From IMG/VR virus record IMGVR_UViG_3300005062_000070, positions 1 through 28,924 of that record: a stretch of 28,924 nt of DNA, one strand, 5' to 3'. The translations under genes were made by a program, and so were the position numbers. Below, piece by piece: positions 5,496-12,897 of the stretch (the stretch's first letter is position 1; each line of letters opens with the position of its first letter). Under the pieces are notes generated by a model. The model had not been told where the DNA came from, made no database searches, and saw only the letters and a list, made by a program, of their open reading frames with translations. The stretch is from a virus.

Positions 5496-6059
5496 ATGGA
5501 ACTACCAGCAGGATTAATTCCGAATGACTTCAATGTCGAACTTTTCGGCGTTCCCGGTAAAACAGGTAAGCTCTTCTTTACTCGCAATGGGCAGACAGAA
5601 GCATTTGAGCATCTGCCCGCGATGCTCAAATGCCACCTCTCGCTTGAACTCAGAAATGATGCAAAAGCAATTCAATCCCTTAGGAAGATGGGTGTAGCGG
5701 AAGCCAATATGCTTGAACATTACAACTGGTGCAATCGCAGCAATCTCGACGGAATTGCAGACATCCGGACCAATGGCAAACTCACGTATGAGTTCGTCAA
5801 TTGTCCTCGTCGTGGGCGCTGCATCGGAGAAGGAAAGGTTTGCAAGCCGCTCATGGTGAACGGGGAAAAGATCACACATCGGGAACGTGAGGCCCTTGAT
5901 CTATTATTCTCTGCCAAGAAAGACAAAGAGATCCAGGAGGATATGGGATTTACTTCCCCCGCTTCCGTTAAGAGCCTGATGGTCCGGTTAAGAGACAAAT
6001 TCGACGTCACAAGCCGATCCGAACTACTACTTAAGGCCCGTCAAATCGGGATCCTGTAA
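5496..6059 (+). CDS. LuxR/GerE-type HTH transcription regulator
   Basis: 187 residues from the ATG at 5496 (an in-frame TTG at 5487 overlaps the preceding stop and is less likely). The C-terminal 60 residues are a LuxR-type HTH: ITHREREALDLLFSAKKDKEIQEDMG, then SPASVKSLMVRLRDKFDVTSRSELLLKARQIG, with the REREAL and KEI/V..VRL pattern of GerE-like domains. The N-terminal part has no receiver Asp or autoinducer fold; residues 95-120 carry a Cys cluster (NCPRRGRC, GKVC) plus an earlier WCNR that could bind metal or sense redox. It is a plausible activator of the early or late operon. Function beyond DNA binding is inference. Confidence 0.82.
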   Translation: MELPAGLIPNDFNVELFGVPGKTGKLFFTRNGQTEAFEHLPAMLKCHLSLELRNDAKAIQSLRKMGVAEANMLEHYNWCNRSNLDGIADIRTNGKLTYEFVNCPRRGRCIGEGKVCKPLMVNGEKITHREREALDLLFSAKKDKEIQEDMGFTSPASVKSLMVRLRDKFDVTSRSELLLKARQIGIL

Positions 6060-6155
6060 TTATTTGATAATCTAAAGCACAGCCCTGCGAAGCGTTGCAG
6101 AAGGTGTTAAGAACATATAATCCAACTCGCTTACGAACAGAAATTTAACAGTGCA

Positions 6156-6509
6156 ATGGAAGATAAGGTAATTGAAAGGATATTCGCTACAGGCATCCAG
6201 ATCGGAGTGATCAATCTAGCTACGGAACTGGGCCTGATCGACGAGAATATTTCCGAGAAGCAGGCATATAAGAAATACGGGGAACGGCAGGTCAAGGAAT
6301 GGCGCCATAAGCGCTGGATCGTTGGCTACCCGTCAGGAAATTCAGAACGCGCTCGCTACTATTATAAGCGCTCAGAACTTGAAACTGCGAGCCGGATGCT
6401 CTCAATGGGGAACATCATCCCGGCCAGCAAAATAAATCAAATCATGTCACTAAATCTCACACATCATGAAACGAAAAAAGTTGAAAAAAGCAGATCTAAA
6501 GCTCGTTAA
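6156..6509 (+). CDS. Unknown phage protein, possibly DNA-binding
   Basis: 117 residues, starts MEDKVIERIFATGIQIGVIN. The centre, SEKQAYKKYGERQVKEWRHKRWIVGYPSGNSERARYYYKRSELETA, has the look of an excisionase/MerR-like winged element (helix, then a WRHKRW...RARYYYKRSEL wing as in AlpA/Xis-like proteins), with basic residues for DNA contact. The 3' end overlaps the next gene by 44 bp. The 96-bp leader (6060-6155) shows no clear promoter. Assignment as a DNA-binding protein is tentative. Confidence 0.72.
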   Translation: MEDKVIERIFATGIQIGVINLATELGLIDENISEKQAYKKYGERQVKEWRHKRWIVGYPSGNSERARYYYKRSELETASRMLSMGNIIPASKINQIMSLNLTHHETKKVEKSRSKAR

Positions 6510-6648
6510 TGAGGCTTTATCCTGTGATGACCCAGTCTCTCTCATGCGACTTAAAAAGTTTGCAAAATCAGGCAAGGCAAAGAGAATTATCAAAAATCAG
6601 GCGATCACCCTGTTCCGATCCGAGGAATACATCGCCAGTCTACTATAA
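6466..6648 (+). CDS. Small basic unknown protein
   Basis: 60 residues, Lys/Arg rich (MKRKKLKKADLKLVNEALSC ... KSGKAKRIIKNQ), helical, no known domain. It overlaps the previous gene by 44 bp in another frame and ends 13 bp before the Rad50-like ATPase, suggesting translational coupling. It could be a small nucleic-acid-binding partner of the recombination genes, but nothing proves this. Confidence 0.6.
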   Translation: MKRKKLKKADLKLVNEALSCDDPVSLMRLKKFAKSGKAKRIIKNQAITLFRSEEYIASLL

Positions 6649-6661
6649 ATAAAAACAAATC

Positions 6662-8605
6662 ATGAAAAACGTAAAAATCATTAGCATGGTTATTCGAAAC
6701 TTCAAAGGGATCAAGAACTTTGAGATCAATTTCAATGACCATACCCGGATCTACGGAGACAACGCTACAGGAAAGACCACCTTGTTTGATGCCTTTACAT
6801 GGCTTCTCTTCGGCAAGGATTCAACGGATCGGAAAGACTTCTCAATCAAAACCCTTGACAGCCGGAATAATGTTATCCATAAGCTTGAACATGAGGTCGG
6901 GGGGCTTTTTGAAGTTGACGGAGAAGAAATAGCTCTACGCCGAGTATTCCGTGAAAGATGGGTTACTCGCCGAGGCTCAGATGTACCTGAACTGCAGGGC
7001 AATGAAACCCTATTCTTCTGGAACGATGTTCCGCTTCAGGCTAAAGAATTTCAGGAAAAAGTTGATCAGATTATTTGTGAGCAGACCTTCAAGATGATCA
7101 CCTCTCCATCTTATTTCAATTCGCTGAAATGGCAGGAACGGCGAAATATCCTTACTACAATCGCCGGGGATGTTTCTGACAGTGATATTGCCAGTACCCG
7201 TAAGGATTTTCAGGACCTGATGGAACTGATGGGTAAGAAATCGTTTGAAGAGTTCAAAAAGGAACTGGCTGCTAAGCGGAAGAAATTGAAAGACGAGCTA
7301 GCCCTGATCCCTGCCCGCGTGGATGAAGTTACCCGAAGTACTCCGGAATCGAAAGACTGGAAGCTTATTCAAGACGAGATCGATATTTTGAATAATAAGA
7401 TCGAAGCGATCGACACACAATTGCAGGACTCTTCTAAGGTGTATGAAGATTTTTACAAAAAGAAGCAGGACCGGCTCCGTAGGATTAATGACCTTAAAAC
7501 TAAGATTTCTGACTTCGAGTTCAAGGGCCGGCAGGCATTCAATAACCAATTGAATGAGAAGCAGGCTACTATCGGTGAAGCAAAAAACAAACTGGTCGCT
7601 ATTAAGAAGCAAAAAGCAAACGCTGAGAGCGAACTGGAAGTTTTGAATACCAGTATCGGAATCTTCCGAAAAGAACAGGCTGATTTGAGAGAACAATGGG
7701 CAAAAGTCAATGCAGAGCAGTTCCCAGGCGTACATGCGGATGATTGTAAATGTTATGCATGCGGGCAGGATTTGCCGTCCGATAAGGTGCAGGAAAAGCA
7801 GTCTGAAGCTTTGGCAAAGTTCAACGCGAATAAAGACCGTCGCCTGGCGGAAATTGTCAATGAAGGATCCGGGATCAGTCCGAAGATCGAAAAGTTGGAA
7901 AAACAGATTGCGGAGATCAATAATACCGACTTTGATTCTCTGATTGCTCAGCAAGAGACACAGATCGTAGCTTGTGAATCAAAGAATATTGTCAGCGTTC
8001 AGGCTCTCATGGCTGGGAATACCGAATACGAACAGGCGGTCAAGGATCTGGAAGAGCTTGATAATATCAAAGAGGAACCCGCTCCGGTTGCTGATAACTC
8101 AGAATTGAAACTGAAGAAAACCGGCCTGATTGCAAAGGTTGACGAGTTGAAAAAGCATCTGGCAGCCAAAGATCAGATCACATTAGCCGATAACCGCAAA
8201 AAAGAGCTGTTAAAGCAGGAAAAGGAATTCGCTTCCCATTTGGCTGAACTTGAAAAGACTGAGTTCACTATCCAGGAATTCACCCGTGCAAAGGTTGACA
8301 TGCTTGAGGAAAAGATCAACGGCATGTTCACGGGCGTGAAGTTCCGCTTGTTTGATACCCAGCTTAATGGCGGACTGGTTGAATGTTGTGACACTTTAAT
8401 AGAAGGTGTGCCCTGGAGTGATGCCAATAATGCCGCTAAGATCAATGCCGGTATTGCAATTATCAACGTGCTTTCTGACTTCTACGGGCAGTCTGCCCCG
8501 ATATGGATCGATAATTCTGAATCAATCACTTCAATCCACGAAACCCCGGCTCAGCGGATTGAACTCTATGTATCCGAGCCGGACAAACAATTAAGAATCG
8601 CTTAA
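6662..8605 (+). CDS. Rad50/SbcC-like SMC-family ATPase
   Basis: 647 residues. Walker A is GDNATGKTT (32-40) after a Rad50-like start (IRNFKGIKNFEINF). Long coiled coils flank a CxxC element (CKCYACGQ, about residue 360), the position and pattern of a Rad50 zinc hook. The C-terminus carries a Walker B-like IWIDNSESI in which the usual D-E is D-N. A length of about 650 is short for Rad50/SbcC (850-1050), as in phage versions. It precedes Bet by 11 bp and is in one operon with an MBL-fold hydrolase, so a role in end processing or recombination is likely. The missing Glu after the Walker B Asp may slow hydrolysis. Confidence 0.88.
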   Translation: MKNVKIISMVIRNFKGIKNFEINFNDHTRIYGDNATGKTTLFDAFTWLLFGKDSTDRKDFSIKTLDSRNNVIHKLEHEVGGLFEVDGEEIALRRVFRERWVTRRGSDVPELQGNETLFFWNDVPLQAKEFQEKVDQIICEQTFKMITSPSYFNSLKWQERRNILTTIAGDVSDSDIASTRKDFQDLMELMGKKSFEEFKKELAAKRKKLKDELALIPARVDEVTRSTPESKDWKLIQDEIDILNNKIEAIDTQLQDSSKVYEDFYKKKQDRLRRINDLKTKISDFEFKGRQAFNNQLNEKQATIGEAKNKLVAIKKQKANAESELEVLNTSIGIFRKEQADLREQWAKVNAEQFPGVHADDCKCYACGQDLPSDKVQEKQSEALAKFNANKDRRLAEIVNEGSGISPKIEKLEKQIAEINNTDFDSLIAQQETQIVACESKNIVSVQALMAGNTEYEQAVKDLEELDNIKEEPAPVADNSELKLKKTGLIAKVDELKKHLAAKDQITLADNRKKELLKQEKEFASHLAELEKTEFTIQEFTRAKVDMLEEKINGMFTGVKFRLFDTQLNGGLVECCDTLIEGVPWSDANNAAKINAGIAIINVLSDFYGQSAPIWIDNSESITSIHETPAQRIELYVSEPDKQLRIA

Positions 8606-8616
8606 ATTAAATCATT

Positions 8617-9402
8617 ATGGCAAACGAAAACCAAAACACAACAGTCGCAAAGGCTGAAAATCCCGACAAAGCAAAGGTAACATACCAGGTGGCTGGACAG
8701 GATGTAACCCTTTCTTATCAGATCGTAAGGAACTTCCTGACAAAGGGCAACGGCGATGTCACCGATCAGGATATAACACAGTTCATTTCAATCTGCAAGT
8801 ACAACCAGCTTAACCCGTTTCTGAACGAGGCTTACCTGGTCAAATACGGTACAGCTCCGGCTCAGATGATCGTCAGCAAGGAAGCGTTAATGAAACGGGC
8901 TGAAGAATGTCTGACCTATGAAGGGATCCAGGCCGGTATTATTGTCATCCGCAATGACGAAGTATTGGAGTTGGAAGGATGCTTCAAACTTGACAACGAT
9001 AAGCTGGTCGGCGGATGGGCAAAGGTTTACCGCTCTGATCGCAAATATCCGGTTGTTGCCAGGGTATCCATGGACGAGTATGACAAGAAGCAATCGACCT
9101 GGAAGGACAAGCCAACAACTATGATCTCAAAAGTGGCTAAAGTTCAGGCTCTCCGTGAAGCTTTCCCCACCCAGCTGGGGGCAATGTATACAGCAGAAGA
9201 GCAGGGCAACATTGAAGATGTGGATTATCAAGAGGTTGAGAAGTCGACAAAGGCCAATACGAAGCAGATCACAATGCCGGAAGATAATGCCCCTGTTCCT
9301 CCTCCCGCGAATACCCCTCATACTACCACTAGCAATAATGAGCCTGTAGTAGTGACAGGATCCGCTCAAAAGAATGGTCAAACCGAAAAAGCACCGTTCT
9401 GA
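8617..9402 (+). CDS. bet: Phage recombination protein Bet (RecT-family annealase)
   Basis: 261 residues. Recognised by the Bet/RecT core: YQIVRNFLTKGNGDVTDQDI, FISICKYNQLNPFLNEAYLVKYG, APAQMIVSKEALMKRAEE, KLVGGWAKVYRSDRKYP and the end MISKVAKVQALREAFPTQLGAMYTAEE. The family binds single-stranded DNA and anneals complementary strands for recombination and replication restart. The C-terminus (about 215-261) is a disordered Pro/Thr/Asn-rich tail. It overlaps the next gene by 1 bp. The usual partner exonuclease (RecE/YqaJ/Exo) is not recognised next to it; candidates are the MBL-fold protein (9907) and Rad50-like ATPase. Confidence 0.93.
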   Translation: MANENQNTTVAKAENPDKAKVTYQVAGQDVTLSYQIVRNFLTKGNGDVTDQDITQFISICKYNQLNPFLNEAYLVKYGTAPAQMIVSKEALMKRAEECLTYEGIQAGIIVIRNDEVLELEGCFKLDNDKLVGGWAKVYRSDRKYPVVARVSMDEYDKKQSTWKDKPTTMISKVAKVQALREAFPTQLGAMYTAEEQGNIEDVDYQEVEKSTKANTKQITMPEDNAPVPPPANTPHTTTSNNEPVVVTGSAQKNGQTEKAPF

Positions 9403-9710
9403 TGAAAGGCGAGAATTGGAAGATTGGAAACTACAAGTCTGTCGTAGTTTCCAATGAAAAGGTCAGAAACACCAACTTCCCATGTCCTCCCAATGCGGAA
9501 GAAAGCATAGATGAAGATGTTGAGCATTACGGCGGCTATCTGGTATGCGAGAGTATCGGGAATAGAGATCATGCAAAACTAATCGCCGCTGCTCCTGACA
9601 TGCTTGAAGCATTAATTGAACTTATTTCATTTGCTTCTGAATGGATCAACGACAATCATCCGGCAATGAAGAAAGCAAGGTCTGTAATCAAAAAAGCAAC
9701 TGAACAATGA
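9402..9710 (+). CDS. Unknown phage protein (AAPDMLEAL type)
   Basis: 102 residues. The start codon overlaps the bet stop. It contains GNRDHAKLIAAAPDMLEALIELI, a signature widely found in small unknown phage early proteins, followed by a short helical tail. No membrane segment or catalytic motif. Translationally coupled to bet and to the next gene (4-bp overlap). Role unknown. Confidence 0.78.
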   Translation: MKGENWKIGNYKSVVVSNEKVRNTNFPCPPNAEESIDEDVEHYGGYLVCESIGNRDHAKLIAAAPDMLEALIELISFASEWINDNHPAMKKARSVIKKATEQ

Positions 9711-9910
9711 AAGTCAGTAAGAACATTTCAAAAGGTGAACCCATACTCAACCTGCGCGAGCTTATAAGTCTCGCGCAGGAAGGGAAGTCGGTAGTTATTG
9801 AGTATGCCAGAAGGCCTGGTATTTATGCAGTCAGACCAGCGGCATGGCTTCAAAACTGGTCAATAAATGAATGCGTCAAGTGGAACTTTTATTACTCTGT
9901 TAAATCATGA
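9707..9910 (+). CDS. Small unknown protein containing a strong intragenic hairpin
   Basis: 67 residues, starts MKVSKNISKGEPILNLRELI. It has 4-bp overlaps with both neighbours (9402-9710 and 9907-10641), a sign of tight translational coupling. Mixed helix/strand character with a Trp-rich C-terminus (AAWLQNWSINECVKWNFYYSV). No known domain. Codons 16-24 form a perfect 10-bp GC-rich inverted repeat (see separate entry). Function unknown. Confidence 0.72.
   Translation: MKVSKNISKGEPILNLRELISLAQEGKSVVIEYARRPGIYAVRPAAWLQNWSINECVKWNFYYSVKS
9751..9779. repeat. Perfect 10-bp inverted repeat with palindromic spacer
   Basis: CCTGCGCGAG (9751-9760) and CTCGCGCAGG (9770-9779) pair perfectly; the 9-nt spacer begins with the palindrome CTTATAAG (9761-9768). 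It is within the coding frame of 9707-9910, has no T tract, and is therefore not an ordinary terminator. Possible uses are a protein-binding site, an RNA structure attenuating translation, or part of a replication origin. Confidence 0.7.
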
Positions 9911-10641
9911 AACTGAAGGTCCTTGGAAGCTCATCAAAAGGGAACTGTTATGTTCTTGAAACTGCAAGTCAGGTACTGGTCATTGAGGCCGGTATCCGGC
10001 TTGCGGAAGTCAAGAAAGCAATCGGGTTTGATGTGACAAAGATCGTCGGGGCCCTGGTATCGCACGAACACGGGGATCACGCCGCTTTTATCAATGAATT
10101 TACAAAGGCTGCGATCGATGTGTACTGTTCTGCCGGTACCGCTGCAAAGTTCAATCAAACTCACCGGCTTCATGCCGTCCCGTCCGGGCAGATGATCCAG
10201 GTTGGAGAATTCAAGGTCCTTCCCTTTGATGTCGTTCATGATGCTGCAGAGCCGTTCGGCTTTCTGATTAATCATCAAGAATCTGGGAATATCCTTTTTC
10301 TGACTGATACATTCTATTCTGAGTTCACCTTTCGGGACCTGAATAACATCATCCTAGAAGTGAATTATGATCTGGCTATCCTGGAAGCGAATATTAAGTC
10401 CGGCAGACTTAACCCTGCAATCCGTAACCGGATCGTAACCTCTCATATGAGCCTGCAGACGGCAAAAGAACTGCTTACTGCGAACGATTTAAGTAAGGTC
10501 AATAACATCGTTCTGATCCACCTTTCAGACGGAAATAGTAATACTGTAAACTTTAAGAAAGAGATTGAGGCAGTAACCGGAAAGACTATTACGGTTGCCG
10601 ATTACGGAACTGAGATTTTACTAAACAAAACTCCTTTTTGA
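9907..10641 (+). CDS. MBL-fold hydrolase, WalJ/YycJ-like (candidate 5'-3' DNA exonuclease)
   Basis: 244 residues. The metal-binding signature SHEHGDH is at residues 52-58 (H53, H55, D57, H58), followed by FDVVHD, the LFLTDTFY Asp and SHMSL His expected in metallo-beta-lactamase folds. The N-terminus LGSSSKGNCYVLE is typical of the WalJ/YycJ group, whose bacterial members have 5'-3' exonuclease activity on double-stranded DNA. Placed five genes from the Rad50-like ATPase and close to bet, it is the best candidate for the exonuclease partner of the annealase. The fold is secure; the nuclease role is inferred. Confidence 0.9.
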   Translation: MKLKVLGSSSKGNCYVLETASQVLVIEAGIRLAEVKKAIGFDVTKIVGALVSHEHGDHAAFINEFTKAAIDVYCSAGTAAKFNQTHRLHAVPSGQMIQVGEFKVLPFDVVHDAAEPFGFLINHQESGNILFLTDTFYSEFTFRDLNNIILEVNYDLAILEANIKSGRLNPAIRNRIVTSHMSLQTAKELLTANDLSKVNNIVLIHLSDGNSNTVNFKKEIEAVTGKTITVADYGTEILLNKTPF

Positions 10642-10642
10642 T

Positions 10643-10795
10643 ATGAAACTAGCTAACCGAATATTTTCAATCTTGTTTACGTTAATCGCTATCGCTGAAT
10701 TTATCGGCTTTCTTGGCGGTAAAAACTGGTGCTTCTTCGCAGCTATTATTGTCGCTTTGATATCAAGGCTGTTCTACAAGGAATCAAAAAAATAA
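10643..10795 (+). CDS. 50-residue membrane protein
   Basis: Reads MKLANRIFSILFTLIAIAEF ... KESKK, with two hydrophobic segments (about 7-24 and 30-44) joined by a short GGKNW turn, and a basic C-terminus. A small two-pass inner-membrane protein is predicted. It starts 1 bp after the MBL gene stop and is followed by a strong Shine-Dalgarno sequence for the next gene. No known family; too short for function prediction. Confidence 0.6.
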   Translation: MKLANRIFSILFTLIAIAEFIGFLGGKNWCFFAAIIVALISRLFYKESKK

Positions 10796-10805
10796 CAGGA
10801 GGTGA
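10796..10805 (+). promoter_or_regulatory. Unusually strong Shine-Dalgarno site
   Basis: CAGGAGGTGAT lies 4-5 bp before the ATG at 10810 and is nearly fully complementary to the 3' end of 16S rRNA. Most genes in this window, as in Bacteroidetes generally, lack such sites, so it decides this start over an in-frame upstream ATG (10729) that lies within the preceding gene. Confidence 0.7.
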
Positions 10806-10809
10806 TAAC

Positions 10810-10980
10810 ATGGCAGTAGTAATACTCATAATCGCGTACCTAATCCTTTTAGGTTTGGCTCTTCTTTTTAATCGTGGAGCACATTGCAAAAGAACTCCTT
10901 CAGAACTACATGCCCGGGACCGGTATCAGGTATTAGAGGATATCGAAAATGAAAATCAAATTTTTATGTATAACCAATAA
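10810..10980 (+). CDS. 56-residue single-pass membrane protein
   Basis: Starts MAVVILIIAYLILLGLALLF, an N-terminal transmembrane segment (residues 2-20), followed by a hydrophilic tail (NRGAHCKRTPSELHARDRYQVLEDIE). The start is fixed by the strong ribosome-binding site at 10796. No lipobox. One of three consecutive small membrane proteins (10643, 10810, 10991). Function unknown. Confidence 0.68.
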   Translation: MAVVILIIAYLILLGLALLFNRGAHCKRTPSELHARDRYQVLEDIENENQIFMYNQ

Positions 10981-10990
10981 TTCTATAGAG

Positions 10991-11296
10991 ATGGAACAAT
11001 TAACTGTATTTTTTCTAGTGTCGATTGCTATCGTTGCAATCATGTGCTTGCTCGTCTTATTATTATTCCTTCAGATCAGGAATAATAATAAATTAAAAAG
11101 AGCGATCAAATCAAGCAATGCTGAAGTCTCACAGATGAACAAAAAGATTCTTTCTCTCGAAAAGGAGAATGGAGAGCTTATGCGTAATTGGAATCAACTC
11201 GTCAGGGAGTTTTCAAAATTATATTCAGAACTAAAAAAGTACAAGCCAAAAAAGGATCCTGTTTCCGGTAGATTTATCAAAAAACAGAGTATGTAA
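10991..11296 (+). CDS. N-terminally anchored coiled-coil protein
   Basis: 101 residues from the ATG at 10991; a longer frame reaching back to 10949 would overlap the preceding gene and is less likely. Transmembrane segment LTVFFLVSIAIVAIMCLLVLLLFL (about 4-27), then a heptad coiled coil (VSQMNKKILSLEKENGELMRNWNQLV) and a basic C-terminus ending DPVSGRFIKKQSM, a pattern common in short phage proteins. Probably faces the cytoplasm. Function unknown. Confidence 0.7.
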   Translation: MEQLTVFFLVSIAIVAIMCLLVLLLFLQIRNNNKLKRAIKSSNAEVSQMNKKILSLEKENGELMRNWNQLVREFSKLYSELKKYKPKKDPVSGRFIKKQSM

Positions 11297-11315
11297 TTAA
11301 TTAAATAGGTCTTAG

Positions 11316-11780
11316 ATGGAACTAATTATTACACCTCCACAGCAGATTTCCGACGAGCTGAAAGCGATCGACGATTACCTAAATATCACCATGAGCGAAG
11401 ACGCTGCTGATGCTACAGCAAGAGGCAATGATCTTGCCGCATATATCGCCCGGTCCGGTAAACTTCTGGCAGACGCGAAGTATCATCTTAACGTGAAGAA
11501 AAAGGAAGATGTATTTGCGATCCTGGAACGCACTGCAAAGGCATCCGGAGCGACCGCAAAGGCAGTAAATGTCCTTATTGATAGTGTATGTAAAGAAGAG
11601 CAGTATTTAGTTGACTGGGCCGATAGGGTGAACCGGACTGCGACACACCAACTGGAATGGGCCCGGACGCTTATCTCGAAGGCAAAGGCAGAAATGGCTC
11701 TGGCGCCTTACTCAGGCAGTTCATCCGGATCCGGAGGCTATAAAAATCAGAGATATAGTGATAACTACGATAGGTTTTAA
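11316..11780 (+). CDS. Unknown helical phage protein
   Basis: 154 residues, starts MELIITPPQQISDELKAIDDYL. The body is alpha-helical with alanine-rich segments (RGNDLAAYIARSGKLLADAKYHLN; EQYLVDWADRVNRTATHQLEWARTLISKAKAEMALA); the C-terminus is a Gly/Ser linker (PYSGSSSGSGGYKNQRYSD). Bacteroidetes phages often carry a similar gene close to the helicase and SSB, but a function is not known to me. The next frame begins inside its last codons, though its likely start is 14 bp past this stop. Confidence 0.72.
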   Translation: MELIITPPQQISDELKAIDDYLNITMSEDAADATARGNDLAAYIARSGKLLADAKYHLNVKKKEDVFAILERTAKASGATAKAVNVLIDSVCKEEQYLVDWADRVNRTATHQLEWARTLISKAKAEMALAPYSGSSSGSGGYKNQRYSDNYDRF

Positions 11781-11793
11781 ATCAACGATAGAT

Positions 11794-12282
11794 ATGAAAA
11801 CATCAACATTCAATATGCCGCTTTGCCTTCGGGTCAATTATGAATTATCCACAGAATTCGTATCGATGGTTCATTCAGAAAAAGATTGCAAAGTTCAGAA
11901 GGTCATTGAAATACTAAATTGTAAGGTGCTGGAATACTGGATTGAATGTCCGAAGGAAAAGGAAAACATCATTTCTGACTACGCGTTTATGACTTGGATT
12001 AAAAACCCAGTATTTCAAAAATACTATCAAGATTCAAAAGCCTTCAAGGAAATAGCCGAAAAATACCTCTCTGAAAAAGAACCTAAGAACATTGAGAAAG
12101 ATCTGGAAATCGAACGATTGAAACAAGCTAATGCAATATTACGCAGTGCATTAATTCTCGGCTTGTATCACGACGGCTGGGCTTATGAAAATGGAGATCC
12201 AAAGCCAATTCACAACAAGCTTGGCGCTCCGATGTGGGTTCTTAAAGGCTTCGAGGCAATAAATAACATCACCAAATTTTAA
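11794..12282 (+). CDS. Unknown early phage protein
   Basis: 162 residues from ATG 11794 (MKTSTFNMPLCLRVNYELS); an earlier ATG at 11758 overlaps the previous gene and is less likely. Residues 1-90 are a mix of strands and helices including FVSMVHSEKDCKVQKVIEILNCKVLEYW; a short coiled helix (EKDLEIERLKQANAILRSALIL) lies near 105-125. No catalytic motif. It precedes 12293-12889 by 10 bp in the same operon. Confidence 0.7.
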   Translation: MKTSTFNMPLCLRVNYELSTEFVSMVHSEKDCKVQKVIEILNCKVLEYWIECPKEKENIISDYAFMTWIKNPVFQKYYQDSKAFKEIAEKYLSEKEPKNIEKDLEIERLKQANAILRSALILGLYHDGWAYENGDPKPIHNKLGAPMWVLKGFEAINNITKF

Positions 12283-12292
12283 TAACAGAAAT

Positions 12293-12889
12293 ATGGAAAA
12301 CGCAAAGAATGAAATTATCAAAGCATCGGTTAAAAACGATCGGTGCGAAGTGACTTACAAAGAGACCTTCAAAGAGGCAAACTACTCCAATGAGGTATCC
12401 AAAAAGTGTGAGCAGATCGTCCATTCGGATCTCAGGAAGTCTTTCGACCGACTGAAGCTGCACCTGATCTATGTCTGTGAACAACCAGAGGCGGTTAAGA
12501 TCGACTCTGAGAATCTTTACGAGCTGGATCTGGAACAGTTCAGCAATTATGTTGTAACCGGTTATTCACTTGGAGGTTCTGATGAAAACGCCGGTGTGAC
12601 GATCATCGGGCAGAAGCTTCTCCAGTCCGGTCAGGTCCTGAACCTGATATCCCCGTTTATTAAATTCGAGGATATCGACAGCTATCAATTTGCAGGGGAA
12701 CTATATGCTGATATCAAGGCATGCAGTTGGGAGGTGTCAGAATATCTATTCTCTGAGAAGTGGGGGATTAAACAGGCTGAATTTGATTTCGATTTGCCTG
12801 ATGGTGTCGAGATGGAAGTATCTATTCCACAACAGCCGAAAAAACAGGGAAGGAAAAAGAAATCTGAAACAGTCGAACCTGAAAATTAA
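12293..12889 (+). CDS. Unknown early phage protein
   Basis: 198 residues, starts MENAKNEIIKASVKNDRCEV. It looks like a soluble single-domain protein (strand-rich centre VTGYSLGGSDENAGVTIIGQKLLQSGQVLNL, helical ends). The C-terminal 25 residues are basic and disordered (QQPKKQGRKKKSETVEPEN). It directly precedes the SNF2 helicase, so a role in DNA metabolism is likely by position only. No family recognised. Confidence 0.75.
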   Translation: MENAKNEIIKASVKNDRCEVTYKETFKEANYSNEVSKKCEQIVHSDLRKSFDRLKLHLIYVCEQPEAVKIDSENLYELDLEQFSNYVVTGYSLGGSDENAGVTIIGQKLLQSGQVLNLISPFIKFEDIDSYQFAGELYADIKACSWEVSEYLFSEKWGIKQAEFDFDLPDGVEMEVSIPQQPKKQGRKKKSETVEPEN

Positions 12890-12897
12890 TCCTGTTT

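Noticed and set aside
7298-7954. 218-codon leftward frame inside the Rad50-like ATPase gene
   Set aside because: Antisense shadow of coiled-coil codons; Leu/Phe/Cys-rich with no leader, and the sense gene is certain.
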